A stretch of 64,000 nt of DNA from Ceratodon purpureus (GCA_014871385.1 CM026426.1:14105810-14169809); one strand, 5' to 3'. Shown: positions 1 through 12,772, numbered from the stretch's first letter. The notes: generated by a model not told the origin, from the letters alone. Made by a program: numbers and translations.

Positions 1-2452
1 TCATCTCTCTTTAAACATGTTTTTAATGAATCAATGAACATTACTAAGTTTTCTCCTGTATGTTTGTGCATTTAGGTCCACTCGACCTAAATGACATGGG
101 CCTCATTGTTCCTTTAAGGTGTTTTTAATGATTCAATATTGATTTCCGCAAGATTGAAGTAAATGGGAAGGCACGAATGTGGCCATTTCTCTACACGCTG
201 ATTTCCCAAATTCAAGAATATCTCCCAAAATAACGAATATGGTGTTCCTCCTTGGTATTCACTGTCATCTATCTCAGACGGCAGGCTTATCGTATAGGCA
301 GGACTGATGACCTACTACTGCGTTGGACACAGAAGCAAACATAGACACTCCGACGATGTTGGCATTTGGGCAGTCGGCCGCGAACAACGACAACTATACC
401 ACTTCTGCTGCATTGCGTCCGTAACCGACAACGACCTTCCCCAGTGTCTTCCGTACGGGCAAAAACATATGGGATTCCGAAGCCAAGCGAGGCGCGAGCA
501 CGCGATACAAAGACAGTATCCCTCACAGTTGTGGAGAGGTCCGTGCACACCAAGTTCATACTCACGTATCACAGTGTCAATCCATCATGGTTCCCCACCG
601 AATCTACCTCGTATACCTGAATTCAACCCAAATTCGATGTCGTAGCCGAGAGACATCACTAAATGCAAGTAGCTTCTCTATGTCTGTACCGATGTGTTAT
701 AATTATGAGAAAACTATAGATCCATAAGGAAACGGGAGCCACGATGAGCTCAGTTGGTGTAATATCAAATGCTGGACTAAGTGTTATTGTCAAAGACTGT
801 GCCTCCACTAAGGACCTATTCAGCATAAGTGGAAGATCGCTCGCTCTCAGGGAATAAGCGTGTATAGTTGGGGGAAGAGTATTGGTCCGACCTTATACTA
901 ATGTGGCACTGCGTTCTCTAATGTAGGTCTTGATACGCTGCTTTACATTGGATGCAAGAGAATTTGGAGGGGCATTGATGTTAACAAATCTATTTCGAGC
1001 TACAGGACAAATCCCCTGGACTATGACAAATTACAAGGGATCGTTTTGACTATAAATTCTAATTCTTCCACCCCCAGCCACCTCGCCATAGGCTTCTTTC
1101 CTCAAGGGTATATGGTGTCATCTTTGTCATGAACGCAGAAGCCCTAAGCGGAATCGTCCAGCGCATCAATAGGTGGGTACATATTTCATTTAAGTTATTA
1201 TGACGTGTAGCATTTTGGTAGTCGTGTTTTGGAATGTACTGCGTAGCAGCATCAATCCTTTTGTAGCTAACTGACGTTGTTTTCTTAGCTTCTGAAATTT
1301 TCACCTATGCCAAATGCTGAAGACGGCGATTCTTTATTGCTATGTCCAATTTTGGGCATCGAGTTCCAGATAACGGAACCCTTACTCTGTCTTGTTTATT
1401 GTGTTTCCGGCGCAACAAGATATTATACATTGAGGAGAAAATGGCGTGTAGTACGACACACCCATCAATTGCAGGCGTGCCCAAAAACCCTAGTAGCACC
1501 TTTACCCCTCTTCAAACGTTAAGATTTTGCGTCAGCACTCCAGATAATTCGTCCGCGACGTCTCCATTAATCCCTTTGGTAAGCCGTTCCTCCCATTTCT
1601 GATTCTCTCTTGTGCGTTATTCAATTACAAGTTCACGGGGTTTTAGGTACACCCTTCTCTTCTGAATTGGTGGCGTCTTCATCCCCTTATAGAAACTATT
1701 GTTTGTCCACTATCGGTCCATATTTTTAATCGCGGTCAGTGTAGAACCAGACTTGTCATAGGATGTTTAAGGACATCATGCTTATCGTGATGTGCCCAAG
1801 AGTGAGGTGCCACCAATTCATGAGAGACAATCCATACCTTGGGGGAATAGGAATTCCTTGTATGAAGGCAATCTCTCTTTGTCCCTGTAGAATGTTGATT
1901 TAATTTACAATTTTTCTGGAATGATACAAATCGGATAAAACAACTTGTTCGAAGACAATGTTATTCTGGAAATGTCATGACGACCTTTGATGGGGATACT
2001 CTGCGTATTTGTTTCTTGGTTTAATGAACGACCCCGACAACTAGAGTGCATTATTTAAATTCATCAGTTCCATCCTCTGGCCTTCGATGGCAATGAAATG
2101 AATTTGCCCAGTCCATACTTGCATATTACTTGTCAAAATTGGCCATGTCCAATGTCAAAGGTAGGTTCCACATTTATGCCTCCAAGGAAATCTATGGTTT
2201 TATTATAATTTATGGAGCAGATTTACATTGGCTTGATGACTTCGTCTATTCAAGATCACACATATCTGTTGTTCAAACTCCTTGTAAATCAGCCATCGCT
2301 TGAAAAGTTCTCAATGTTTCAGTTTGAGAATTCAACATCGTCAACGATTATCTGTTAAAAAACCCTAAACATATGCTCGGAGTTTGCATAATGTCTACAT
2401 GTTCACTCTTATTAATGTGACACTTAGAGGGGAATCACAGAATTATATATCT
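1..2452. other. No confident gene; left-edge spacer
   Basis: I see no gene I can support here. On the minus strand, positions about 1-572 stay open over some 190 codons if TAG and TAA are read as sense. That stretch has a protein-like part around 130-290, but it matches no family I recognise and could be the edge of a transposon gene lying outside the window. A short stretch near 190-270 resembles 58,040-58,110 (shared core around accatatt...tttggga), which suggests a repeated element. The rest (about 700-2,450) is AT-rich without convincing coding signal on either strand. Confidence 0.4.
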
Positions 2453-2528
2453 TTTGCATGTGCAGGGTGCATATCCGATAACTATTCAATTCAATTTTCA
2501 GGAAAATTACAAAAACATCTTAGTCGAA

Positions 2529-5500
2529 ATGGATCCACCATCTAGTGCTTTGGGACCTGCTCAACCTAAGGTCAGAATCATATACTTTCAATATTTACCT
2601 TATCAGATAAACTGGAATACATGCTCATTCGTGCAATGTCCCATGGTAGCGTGCTGTGTCTTCGAAATTCTATTCGTGCCCATTTCTAGTTCAAATTCAA
2701 TGAACGCATGTCATGCACATATATTGAATTTGTTTGTCGACGTCACCTAACATATGCATTAGGAGAAAAATGAGCTCAAAATAAGGCCGTGTAAGCCTGC
2801 CCTTTCTAGGTGAACTCCCTGCTTTGGGCACCTCTGCCGCTGGCAGCGGATGCCAGAGTTGCTGCCCGCACAGAACTGCGTGGCGCACTCACAACAAAGG
2901 CCCTCGGAATATTAGGTGAGACATGAATGCCTCGGCTCGGGCTTTGGTCCCGAGTGGGCAGGTTGTGTGAGCCCGACACTGTAGATGTGCCCTCCACACG
3001 CCTCGCTCGGAGGTCATTGGTTCGAGTCCCCGTGGCGGTTGCTGGCACCACGGTGGCACAGCCAGTGCCATGTCAAAAAGTACGCGGGCAGCGCCCGTTT
3101 TTTTCTCTCACGTGCTGCTTACACGGCCTTTTTGTGACCTGATTTTTCTCCTAATGTAATCAATCGAAAGTGTATGCTTTTAGGGTGGAATTATGGGGGA
3201 GCCGACTTAGAGCGATGGCTACACTCCTAATTCTATGTTCATCCCTAAGTGGGGCAACGGACTTCCTTGCCGTGAGAATGGTACACCACCAAGTCAAGGA
3301 GCCAGTCCTTTGCATTTCATGTATGGTGGATTCCCCCCACACATAGTCCCTCAGACAGGGCCGCCACACCTTCAACCAGGAATCCAGTTCGTTGGCTCCG
3401 GGGGAGTCACCGGTAGGCAGAAAATGGCCATGGATTCCTCGTTGTTGAAGGGAGATGGGGGGTCCTCGTACACTGGCACTGATGTTTCAGAAGACGACGC
3501 TGTGAGAGGTGGCCCTGCACCTCTAAGTATGTCGTACTACTTTCATGAAGGGATGCCTTGGCCCATGTGGGGACAGCCAGAGCTCGGATCGAGCTTAGCT
3601 CACAGCAGTGCAAATGGCCAACGCCCTCAGTTGGCTCCTAATCGCGCCTCCGATGGCGTCTGTGCTCCTCAAGTGGAGTACGGAATGACAGAACCAGATA
3701 TTCACATGACAACCGATCCATAGCCAAAGAAGACAGTCTAGAAGGGTTAGCAACGTTTAGCAAAAAAAATATTCACTGAGAATTCAAGAGTTTGGCCCAT
3801 GAAGGTTCCAAGTGACTCAAAGGGGGAAATTGATCAGTCATGTCGCGTGTTTGTCCACAAGTATATAAAAGCCATTGCAAGCAGGTATATTGACATTGAC
3901 GTCATTAAGTTCCAGGATCATCCCGTCAAAATGGTCAATAACCTGAAAGAGGATCTCGACAGACGCTTTGAATTCGACGAGGGTTTGCAGAAGGACTACA
4001 TTTTGTGGTTAATCGAGACGTGCATGAAAAATATGAGATACGTTTACCATAAACGCTGGATTGCTACCGGAAGAGGTGAAAAACATCCTGATTATCCCGC
4101 TAAAAGTTTTCCCAAGTTAGTGAAATAATGGTTGACCATGGAGGCAGAGGAGGAAGCCCGCAAGCATCGTGACGAAGGAATTGCCACTAAAAAACAGAGG
4201 AAAAAGGCGGATCTTACCACAGAAAATGTTCCAAGCGATAGCGTAAGAAACTAGGAGGTCAGTCTATTACACTTTCTTATAACTCCTCATCTCCTAATAT
4301 TAAGAGTTCTATACAACTCCAGCCTCTACATTCCAATTTCTTACATCTCCCTCTGCCAGAATATTAAGTACTCCACTTTTCGTGTTCATTCTTGGATTTC
4401 GTGGACAATCCCTTAATTCAGAAATGGCTCGTAACTATATTTATTATATAACTTCATTCTCGAATGCTTCAGACAATGATAGGACGACGTGTCCTGAAAT
4501 GTAAACTGACGGGTTGCGCTATAACTGAACAATTATTTTCTGTAATCAGCCTATGCGGGAAGAAGAGGATCCAGACTTCCTGAAATGGGAAAACGGTGAC
4601 CCGCCAAGTGACTCCAAGTCCATGGATGAGCGTACCGAAGACAGCAGAGAAGTTGAACCAAAGCAGGAGGTGAGATTGTTCGCATGGAGTATTTTGTCCA
4701 ATCATACTGTTTTGTACACTCCCAACTTTTTAATGGGATGGTTTTGTATGTACTTTGTCTTCTACTATTTCTTTGTAAAACCTTTGCTAATTTCCTTTTC
4801 TTTGCCCAGTGAAACCATGTGAAATTGTTACAAGGAGTTTGTCACTGTTTGATGTGCTTCGACAGGTAGGTACCGGGAGCACTCCGGCATCGAACGAAAC
4901 GACTCTCTCCACTCCGGTGTGTATCCTCCTCCGTTTGATAGTTACATAATATGCTTCTACGAGCACTATATACTAGAGAGTGACCTTACATGGTATGAGT
5001 AATACTTAAGAATTCGAATTTTATTGCAATGCTCAATTTTAATTGGCATGATCTACCGTTGCAGTTGTCTCAGCCTAGTGCGAATTTGAGCCCACAGCAA
5101 GGATTAGCCACGCCTCAAAAAAGGCAAACAAATCTATCCTTGCAGAGACCATTGGGAGACAAACTCTCGGCTGTGAAGAGCTCTATGAAAGATGTTATTC
5201 TCTGGAAAGGATCAATGGAGAAGGAGTTAAAATCAACGGTGGCAAGTGTAGGATCAATGGAGAAACAGATGCTATCAACGGTGACCACAGTGGAAAGCAT
5301 GGAAAAGAAGCTGGACTTAGTGCTCCAATTGCATGCGAACCTGGTCGAAGCGGGGAAGAGTAAGGCTTCAGCGTCTTTTGCGGAATCCCCTTGTGTCTAC
5401 AGCCACGACATTGTTTGCCACGACACAATGACGATTCCAGGTGTAAGGCCTGACACACCTCGACTGACGTAGTTAGTGAACAAGAAATCCTCTTCTGCCT

Positions 5501-5818
5501 CTGGCCACTCTCGCGACATCAGTCGCAGCCCAGTTGCAATACCAGAGTTTGGTAAGTTATGAAATTCTTTCTCTTTTTCTAACTACCATTGTTGGAAAAT
5601 ATCCGAAAATAAATGGCTGCACAACTTCACCGGTATAATTGTTACGACACTTACTATTGTTCCGGGCCTCTTCTGAGGTGCAGATGATATTTTTATTTTG
5701 GAGGATCCTAATGAGGGACCCCACTTGACGGAGACGGATAGATTGGTCCAGGATCTCGACATCGTTAATGAAAGTCCCGTGGTGGGGGAGCCATCTCGTA
5801 CATTTCCCCTTCACTCTG
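2529..5818 (+). CDS. Six-exon transposon-type gene with helical and coiled-coil segments and in-frame TAG/TAA codons
   Basis: Product unknown. I infer an accessory transposon protein, perhaps like the DNA-binding ORF of CACTA-type elements. Exons read as 2529-2570 (MDPPSSALGP...), 3184-4257, 4550-4669, 4866-4916, 5065-5551 and 5684 to about 5818. All are bounded by GT/AG and join in one frame. Exon 2 starts with a Gly/Pro-rich region, then a helical domain (about 3800-4250) with WLIETCMKNMRYVYHKRW and a charged EAEEEARKHRDEG tail. Exon 5 has three SMEK heptad-like repeats (coiled coil) and a Ser/Arg tail. The frame contains TAG at 3208, 3721, 3739, 3748, 4252 and 5470 and TAA at 4126, but no TGA and no frameshift over about 590 codons. 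That is unusual for a decayed gene. A 400-bp TIR element sits in intron 1. The last exon is the least certain. Confidence 0.55.
2757..3156. mobile_element. 400-bp MITE-like element with 40-bp terminal inverted repeats and a Pol III B-box-like core
   Basis: The left end (2757-2796, CATTAGGAGAAAAATGAG...) and right end (3117-3156) are reverse complements over about 40 bases with few mismatches. The interior is much more GC-rich than its surroundings and has no long ORF of its own. It contains GGTTCGAGTCC near 3018-3028, which fits the tRNA/SINE B-box consensus, so it may derive from a tRNA-like unit. It lies in the first intron of the 2.5-5.8 kb gene. The ends are palindromic with the flanks, so I could not define a target duplication. 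The superfamily is unknown. Confidence 0.7.
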
Positions 5819-5819
5819 T

Positions 5820-5994
5820 ATGCAATGACGCTGTTGGCTCTACAAGGAAGTATACCGCATGGACACGCATCGATCACTATGTAATCAAAACCAACATCTC
5901 GTACCACCTTTCTGGCCTCTGCCTTTGTTTTACGAATGTTACTTTTAATGTCCACACCCTTGTTGTCTTTACCCTTCAGAACAATGAACACCAT
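5820..5994 (-). CDS. Possible exon of a convergent transposase-like gene
   Basis: A minus-strand frame starting ATG at 5994 reads MVFIVLKGKDNKG... and continues through a lysine-rich helix to DYIVIDACPCGILPC. The ACPC...C context loosely recalls the N-terminal cysteine region of TNP2-type CACTA transposases, which is only an analogy. The frame remains open to 5557 but then overlaps the last exon of the plus-strand gene, so only the upstream part is offered as coding. No upstream exon was resolved. Confidence 0.25.
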
Positions 5995-6189
5995 ATTAAT
6001 TAATTTGGGAATAAAGCATGTTCCATTTTGTCTATTACCTTAAACCAATGTCTTCATCTTAAAAAAATCAGCCTTGAATGAGAGTCTTTGTCCGCCAAAT
6101 TCAGAACGTTTTTTAATGAAATTCAGGCCAAATTTTGGTATAGGGTTAGGCAATAAAACCCATCTCACAACGGTTGCCTGAGCACATGC

Positions 6190-6290
6190 ATTGGGAACTC
6201 CGGAACATCTTCGGGAACATCTTGGGAACGTAGGGGAACATATTGGGAACGATATGGGAACGTAAGGGGAACCTCCATGGAACTGGATCC
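6190..6290. repeat. Degenerate GGGAAC-type short tandem repeats
   Basis: The run contains at least seven copies of GGGAAC or GGAAC followed by T/G-rich spacers, about every 12-16 bases. Arrays of short repeats like this are typical of subterminal regions bound by transposases of CACTA and related elements. The adjacent transposase-like frame at 5.8-6.0 kb makes that reading possible. No terminal repeat was identified. Confidence 0.55.
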
Positions 6291-6866
6291 TGATATAGAT
6301 ACATCATCATCCTCATAAGGTACAGCTCTTTAACAACCTTAGAATGTAACATATTTTTATTCCAGACAACAAATAAAAATACAGTACTAAGTGTTATAAC
6401 AAAAGCCGGGAGGTGCATCCATTTTAAAACAGTTTTGAAGAATGTTGAAATTAGATATAATTATGATTTATAAAATTATATATATATATATATTAATAAC
6501 TCTAACTGCTGGAAAAATTAATCGACCTTCAAAAGCTGTAAATAGTTATTTTAAATGTAGTCCAAGATAAGCCCTTCATTATGGCATTGGAATTTTTTTA
6601 TTTCAAAGTCTAGTAGATTTTAATATGAAAAGCAACTGGAAAACGGAGGCGGCCACTTCAAGTAGCACCAACTTTATTATGCCACCAAAATTAAGGTAAT
6701 CACCTTAATCACATTTTATATTCTTACAACAAATATTCAGTAAATGTAGAAACAACTCTCCTTTTTTCTAAGGTGCTCTTGCAGATACTATTGAATCTTG
6801 TCGCTCCCACCCACTTCATTAGCATACATCCAATGAAGAAAAGATGTAGTGAGAACTACATCTTGT

Positions 6867-7165
6867 TTTTTTTTTTTTGGCGGCAAGAGCCACCGTTGAA
6901 TCTTGTCACTGCATCTTCAAGCTCAGTTCAGGTGCTTCGAGTGGGCCCTTTTGGTTGGTACAACATTTCCTGCCTGTGAATTTCTCCCCAGCAGTGCCAA
7001 GCCATGATGTACCACATAATCGCTCATAACGAGTCCAATGGGTTTCGAACCCGGACCGATCGTATGTGATGCGCTCGTCCCAACCAACAGATTTGAGCTC
7101 ATGGCTTGGCGACAGAAACTCGTACTTTTTCTCTCATATAGTGATTCCACATTGCTAACTTTACA
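6867..7165 (-). mobile_element. SINE-like element (tRNA-type B box, poly-A tail)
   Basis: Read on the minus strand, GGTTCGAAACC at about 7040-7050 is an exact match to the tRNA B-box consensus GGTTCGANNCC. An A-box-like stretch lies some 30-40 bases upstream and a run of 12 or more A residues (poly-T at 6869-6880 on +) lies downstream. That order fits a tRNA-derived SINE. The tail abuts a small hairpin (agatgtagt...actacatct, near 6843-6866). I found no clean target duplication and no full cloverleaf, so it is not called a tRNA gene. Confidence 0.4.
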
Positions 7166-7170
7166 CATTC

Positions 7171-8171
7171 AAAATGAACGTTAGAGCTCTTGAGCTTACC
7201 ATGTATCGTTTATCTATGTCCATCAACAATATTCCTCCTAAATTGTAAAGTATGGTCAACATTTACATCATCAACCTATCATATTTATAATTCACGGAAA
7301 CTTTGTGTGACCACTTCCACTAGTTACATTAAGAAGGTCCCCTTAATTTGAATCACTACCCTCACTACCATAAAACGTATTTGGCTAAAATTATAAGATA
7401 CAAAAGTATTCTACAATGCACTTTGAAAAGACTTATGCCCTCATGTAATGGATTAATGCATTGGTATGCAGCCATTGAGAATTATTATAAACGACATAAT
7501 TTATTAAAAGATTAAGGTTAACATCCCAATCTGAGTCTTCATATGCATAGAATCTCCAGAGTGCATGACATGTACAACGTATATCGTCCAGTATGATCAA
7601 ACTCACTAATACTGACTTCGTATTAGCATCCGGAAGCCAAATGTCAGAGAATGAGAATCTACCCGGATCTCTTATACAATTAAGGTGACCACCTCAATCT
7701 ACATGCATCGACGCAAGATGCTTCAATCTATAACCTACAAAACAAATAGTAATGTCTTCAGGAGGACACTTGTATATTACATGTTTTAACTGTCTTCCAA
7801 CCCCCCTATCTTAAAAAATTAAGGTTACCACCTCAATCTTGACAGAGCAATGGAAAAATTCCTAAGATCCAAAGAATTGAAATCCGTTTCATTCATTTTG
7901 TCCTTAGTCATTTAACCTCCGCATGATTTAGAAACATGCATTCCTGGAACAAATCATCTATGAAGATAACTAAAACCATTGTGTATTATAAGCCAAACAT
8001 TGACAACTGTGTTCCCTTTTCTGGTCACACCGTATCATTCCACATGTGGATAGGTGATTTTAAATGGCGCAACCCATCATGGCAAGGAAGCATGAGGACT
8101 ATTCACAGTTTCTAGCATGCATTACAACCGTTTATTATTTTTCACTTGAAAATTTTACAAAATCATAGAAG
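7171..8171. other. Spacer without a gene
   Basis: AT-rich DNA with no credible reading frame. It holds three copies of the 18-bp palindrome (7329, 7680, 7819) and nothing else I can support. Confidence 0.5.
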
Positions 8172-8493
8172 ATGTCAGGAAGTAGTTCAAAGAGGGCAAG
8201 AAAACAAAGTACATCTCCCTGTCATTGTGACTTTGATGACCCACTGAGGGAGGCATTAGAAAATAAAATTAAGCAACTGCAAAAAAAATCTCCTGGATGA
8301 AGAGAGGATGTCCGCTCTTTTGCGTCGGGTAAAAGAGGACGCAATGCACTTGAAAGGAAGATTGGAGGGAGATGTGGCGGATCTCCGGTTCGATTTGCCC
8401 AGACAACAGAAACACAGTGAGAGTGTCGGGATAAAATATGCTCATCTCATGTTGCGGATTAGCGAGACTTATCCTGAATTGTCTATATGGTGA
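8172..8493 (+). CDS. Small coiled-coil protein, about 107 residues, with a one-base slip
   Basis: Starts at ATG 8172 (MSGSSSKRARKQ), a Ser/basic N-terminus suggestive of nuclear localisation, followed by CHCDFDDPLREALENKIKQLQ. An 8-A run at about 8281-8288 then shifts the frame by one base. The downstream frame continues with LLDEERMSALLRRVKEDAMHLK and ends RISETYPELSIW at TGA (8491-8493). The two halves join smoothly if the run had 7 A, so this is either a homopolymer sequencing slip or a mutation. The middle is a heptad-rich helix. The function is unknown. It lies among the palindromes of the outer element and may be one of its accessory genes. Confidence 0.4.
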
Positions 8494-9642
8494 AGACAGA
8501 ATAAGAAACCATTGAGCATGGCGGAATTGCAATACATACTCCACCTCCCTTCAGCAAGGTTGCTTATTATTAAATGCGTAATTTTAAATCATGCAAAATG
8601 CGAAAATACCATTATTTACTTGATGAGCAATACCTGTGCATTATAGTTAAATTAAACTTAGTTTGTCCGCAATACAGACTGTACTCAATGTTTAAGGTTA
8701 ATCTGCAATTGTACCATCGTCTTCGGAAGTATTCCAGTGCCACACAAAATTTGAACCCGAATTGCATGCTATACAAGTACACATCTCCGCGTGAATACAA
8801 ATTGAATTATTTAATGCAATTATAATCAACCCTTACATTTTGTAATATCCTCCATAAAAGTAACGGTAGATTAAGATGACCACCTTAAATCTGGACTCCA
8901 ATTGAAACTAGAGACGTACTCAATCACCGCCAATCAAGATTATACCAACCACCTGAATAATTCGGTTCCTGAAGCACCAACTTACACAGTCTGAGTCTCG
9001 AATTCGGTTCATTGATATAAGCCCCATCACACCGTGAAGCATCAAATGATGCATGTGTGCACGTCTATGAAACATCTGCAAGACGACTTAGACTTTTTAG
9101 TACACGAGTAGAACAAAAATCCAATAAGCATCCAAAGTGAAGGAACTCGTACGGTGTAGAATTATACCCCAAAACAGCTTGCCATGCCTTGAAGCGTAAA
9201 ATCAGATTGATTCTACACTAAATCTTGATCCTGAGTACTCGTCGTGCCAGTGGTTGCAGATGGAGTTCATGTACAGCTCGTTGCATCACATATATTAACT
9301 TAAATACTCTGAACGTGGTTTTTTAAAGCTAAATGGGATCAACAGCCAACTCCCTTAACTACAACCCGACTTCGCTACATATTCTAATTACTTCCAGACC
9401 TGCACTGAAAGACCTCCAACACTGACTAAAAATATGTACTAGTCAAAGCGAATTTACTAATTGGAATGCATCAAATAAATGTGAACCGAGAAGAAAATGG
9501 CATTACGACCTACAAAATTTCATGCAACAATGTCTACCGGAAGGTGAAGGTCTCATTACCTACTGAGAACATTTGCAAAACCTTGAGCCCTATTTCACAT
9601 CTAACATACAGAACTTCACAATATTAAGGTGGACACCTCAAT
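8494..9642. other. Spacer without a gene
   Basis: No supported coding sequence. One 18-bp palindrome at 8871 and another at 9624 near the end of the DUF7869 gene. Confidence 0.5.
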
Positions 9643-9867
9643 ATGTGCTTCTTCAATTCTGATATTACCCCTCATATACAACTTCCAAAGTATGAGGACA
9701 ACATTGCACTGCTGACATGCAAGGTAATCTATTCTGAATACGATGATCCAGGGTCCTCATCATCTTCGTCACATCGCTCTAGATTATCCTTCGCCAATCT
9801 CACTTGCAGATCCGGGATGGTAATGTGTTTGGCTCCAGCTCTTGGTTTCCAAGCAGTCAGAATCGAA

Positions 9868-12764
9868 TCAGTGTGTACCCTACATGGTGGCTGATTGGAT
9901 TCTGCCTTCTATATCCCATCCCTGGTACGATTCTTGTACAATTCGGTCTTTCTTGATGGGTGTGAAGTACTGGACCTGAATGTGTTGGTAGTGCTCACTC
10001 GTGGAGGAGTGTCTAGGATCGGACAGTGCCAGAGCGAGCCAAACAAGTTTCGGGTGAAGTCCGTCATCGCCAGGCCGGAGCAACAACATGTACCCTTTGC
10101 CACAGTCACGAGCAACTCGAAATGAAGGCATGGGTCGTTCCCTGGCAGGGTCAATATAGTGTTTGTCCTCAGCAAACTCCTCCCTGACGGTTCCATTGCC
10201 TGTGAAAATGTCGTTCGTACTCACTCGGCCTCGAGTGTTCGGCCAGAATCCATCGGCGAGGACAAGCCGCGCCGAAGGCAGCACGGTAGAGGGCAACTCC
10301 AAGGCCTCCTTCACACCCTTCCAATACTCGATCAATGCACCATGCGTGGCGAGGTAACTCCCAGACAAATCCTGCGCTCCCGGTGACTCCCAGTGCCTAA
10401 TGAAGCCCGCCAAGCCCGCCAATTTCGTCCTTGTTCCGCATAGGTATCGGAGTTGCCGCAAATGGATCTCCAAACGGCAATCTTTGCTTCCCTTCCGCAT
10501 CAGTAGACCACAGCTTAATTCCCCCCGCAGGCTTCCAGTTTTCCTCCATGCATAAAATCTTGAACTGCATGATAGGTTCACCTTCGCGCACGGTGAATTT
10601 GAAGTGCTGCCCCTTCGTGTGCCCAATAAGTTTGTCCCCATCCTTTGCAATATAAGGTAATACAAATGCCTTGAAATCAGGAACTTCTTTGATCAAGTGG
10701 AGGATCACCTTGCTAGTGTTCTCATCAAGATTCATATACGACTCCATTAGCGATGGAAGGGTTGGGTAATCATGCTCCGGAAGCTTCATACTCCATCTAC
10801 CGAAGGAGGCGTCAATATCCTCATGAGTGTGACCTACCAGAGGAAATGAAACAAACACCTCTTCGAAGACCCCCCTCGCAACCAGAAGGGACCAAAAGCA
10901 GAACACAAACCTACTCTTGTTATCCTTCCAGCAATTGTCAAGTTGCACATGTAGTACAGGAGGTAGAGGGGCTGCATCCGTGGATTCTCCAGAAACTCCT
11001 AATGCTTCAATGCATTGCGCCTTGTCTTGAAGCAGAGCACTGAACAGAGGCGTCGTCCAAGCATTTTGAAAAAGTTCACATGTAGCTGTGGCTTTGGGAC
11101 GCTCTAGGTCTCGAAGCAGTCTAGCAATGGAGCCAACAGTGTGGTTCGAGTCCGCTGGATACAGATCAAGAGAATAGTGTGCGTATCGAACATCACCATG
11201 CCCGTGGGCAATCATGCCAGTCACAGAAACGGGAAGTTTCATAAATCCCTCAGTGTTCTTGTTGCGGTTTGCAAAACAAGGCGATGCTGTCTTGGAATGA
11301 TCCATCTTATCATGTATAATTGTCAAAACCTGATCAGGCTTCTGGATTGACAAATACCTTGAAGCATAGTAGGCCTGTCGGTGCGCTTCTTGTTCAGCGA
11401 GGTTACGCTGGAGTGCGTCGGCATAATATACGTAAGCAGTGGATCCAATAGCATGAGCGCTCCTGAGTTGTTTCCTTCTGTCACATGTACCACACCTAGC
11501 AAACATATCGCCACGGCGTTTAATAATGCAATCACTGAACTCCGAGCGCCTAAGGTAGCTCACTGCTGAAGGGGATATGTCTGGCAATCTCAATGCTTTG
11601 TTAACCTGCATGGAAAGAGATCATTCAGTCATTATGCGTGGAGATGATGTTCACTTCAAATCTCGAGATGGACAATCCTAACAACTTTTAGTACAATTAT
11701 TCATGTTTACATATTTATTGATATCCAACCAACAATAACGGCGATTTTACACAATATATCTCTGGGTTTAAGGCGACCACTCTAATTCGTAACTTCCAAT
11801 CACTCAGGCAAGTGCACATCCAACCCAGTGCAAGCACCTAAGTTTGTTAATCATTATCTCAAAAAAGCCAGAGTACACCTTACACGAACAACTATGCATC
11901 CTGTTAATGTCAACATGTGGTTACATAGTATCTCACAGGATCACTATTCAATCACAGTCTTACAAATCAGTTGTAAACGATTGTCAATTAACATCCAAAT
12001 AACACTGCAAATCATCCAGCACAGATTAAGGGGGTCACCTTAAAACATCTACTAGTTATAATTTAAAAGGCCAATTACCGCATCCACATACTAAAGCTTA
12101 GCAGATACTAAATAGCGCACCTGAAATGTTACTCGAATGCTATCTATGATTAAAGCTAAACACAGTTTAGACTACAAGAATCTATGCTTCTTTCATACAG
12201 AAACAGTTAACTCACTTACATCATAAATATGGTTTTGCTATATTTAATACGTTTGTGCTTAGAGATGTAAAACATATCCCATCCTGATACGTCGTTCAAT
12301 GAAGACGTGAATGTGTGTACCCGAAAAGATTAAAATGGTTCAACTAATCACCGATACCCGAGTGGGCAAATTCTAATCAAAAAGTCCTCTACGTTAGGGC
12401 TATGGAGAATAGTAGATTTGGGTACTTGAACATAATATATTACAGAAACAACCATGCTTTCAATTTTCTGGTAGGATCCATTGCTACACAATATTTAGGA
12501 CATGGATCCATTAAAGTTGCAAACATAGCCGTGCATTATGTGGATAGGTGATCAGCGTATAGGTAAAAAACAAGACCACTCTTAGAGGTTGCCATGTCTA
12601 CAAACGTACCTCGTTCAGCTTCCCCTTGATATCCTTCCATTTTGTCCCGGCAGGCAGCACTTGTTCTACCACCCTCTTACCAGAAGGCACGGTTCGAAAC
12701 CTATGGGGCATGAGATCCGCAGACGCCTCGACGATGCAAGCAAGTGATGCGGAAGCCTGCCTTG
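9868..12764 (-). CDS. DUF7869-type transposase, 3' half (gene split by a 21.8-kb insertion)
   Basis: C-terminal part of a transposon protein of the DUF7869 family (RNase H-like transposase by family knowledge). Reading order: exon 12764-12610 (ADLMPHRFRTVPSGKRVVEQ...), donor GTACGT, an intron of about 1 kb holding two palindromes, then exon 11607-9868. Visible motifs are FARCGTCDRRKQ (Cys pair), HVQLDNCWKDNKSRF and FPLVGHTHEDIDASFGRW, the characteristic acidic/histidine block. Near 10,400-10,430 the frame shifts by one base at a tandem ggcgggctt repeat. The rest (FIRHWESPG...LVLADGFWPN...VQYFTPIKKDR) is in the new frame. A TAG at 9880-9882 precedes TGA at 9868-9870. The 5' half lies at 34,571-36,244. 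The gene is not functional as it stands because of the insertion and probably the frameshift. Confidence 0.8.
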
Positions 12765-12772
12765 TACCTGCT
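12765..12772. repeat. Left copy of the 8-bp target site duplication
   Basis: TACCTGCT directly precedes the left end of the nested element and is repeated exactly at 34563-34570 directly after its right end. Confidence 0.9.

Larger units (their letters stand above)
6691..12043. repeat. Dispersed 18-bp palindrome TTAAGGTG-NN-CACCTTAA, left cluster (8 copies)
   Basis: Copies (18 bp each) start at 6691, 7329, 7680, 7819, 8871, 9624, 11768 and 12026. Each has two 8-base arms around a 2-base centre, with one to four mismatches from consensus. They sit in spacers and, for the last two, in an intron of the DUF7869 gene. Flanking sequences are not shared, so the unit of conservation is the palindrome and not a longer transposon. 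None occurs in the nested element that follows. Confidence 0.85.

Noticed and set aside
2930-3055. tRNA gene suggested by GGTTCGAGTCC
   Set aside because: No acceptor stem or anticodon arm could be folded, and it lies within a TIR element.
7020-7110. tRNA gene on the minus strand suggested by GGTTCGAAACC
   Set aside because: No full cloverleaf; the poly-A tail and weak A box fit a SINE better.
9643-9894. Plus-strand frame over the 3' end of the DUF7869 gene
   Set aside because: It is antisense to the supported minus-strand exon and lacks any recognisable feature.
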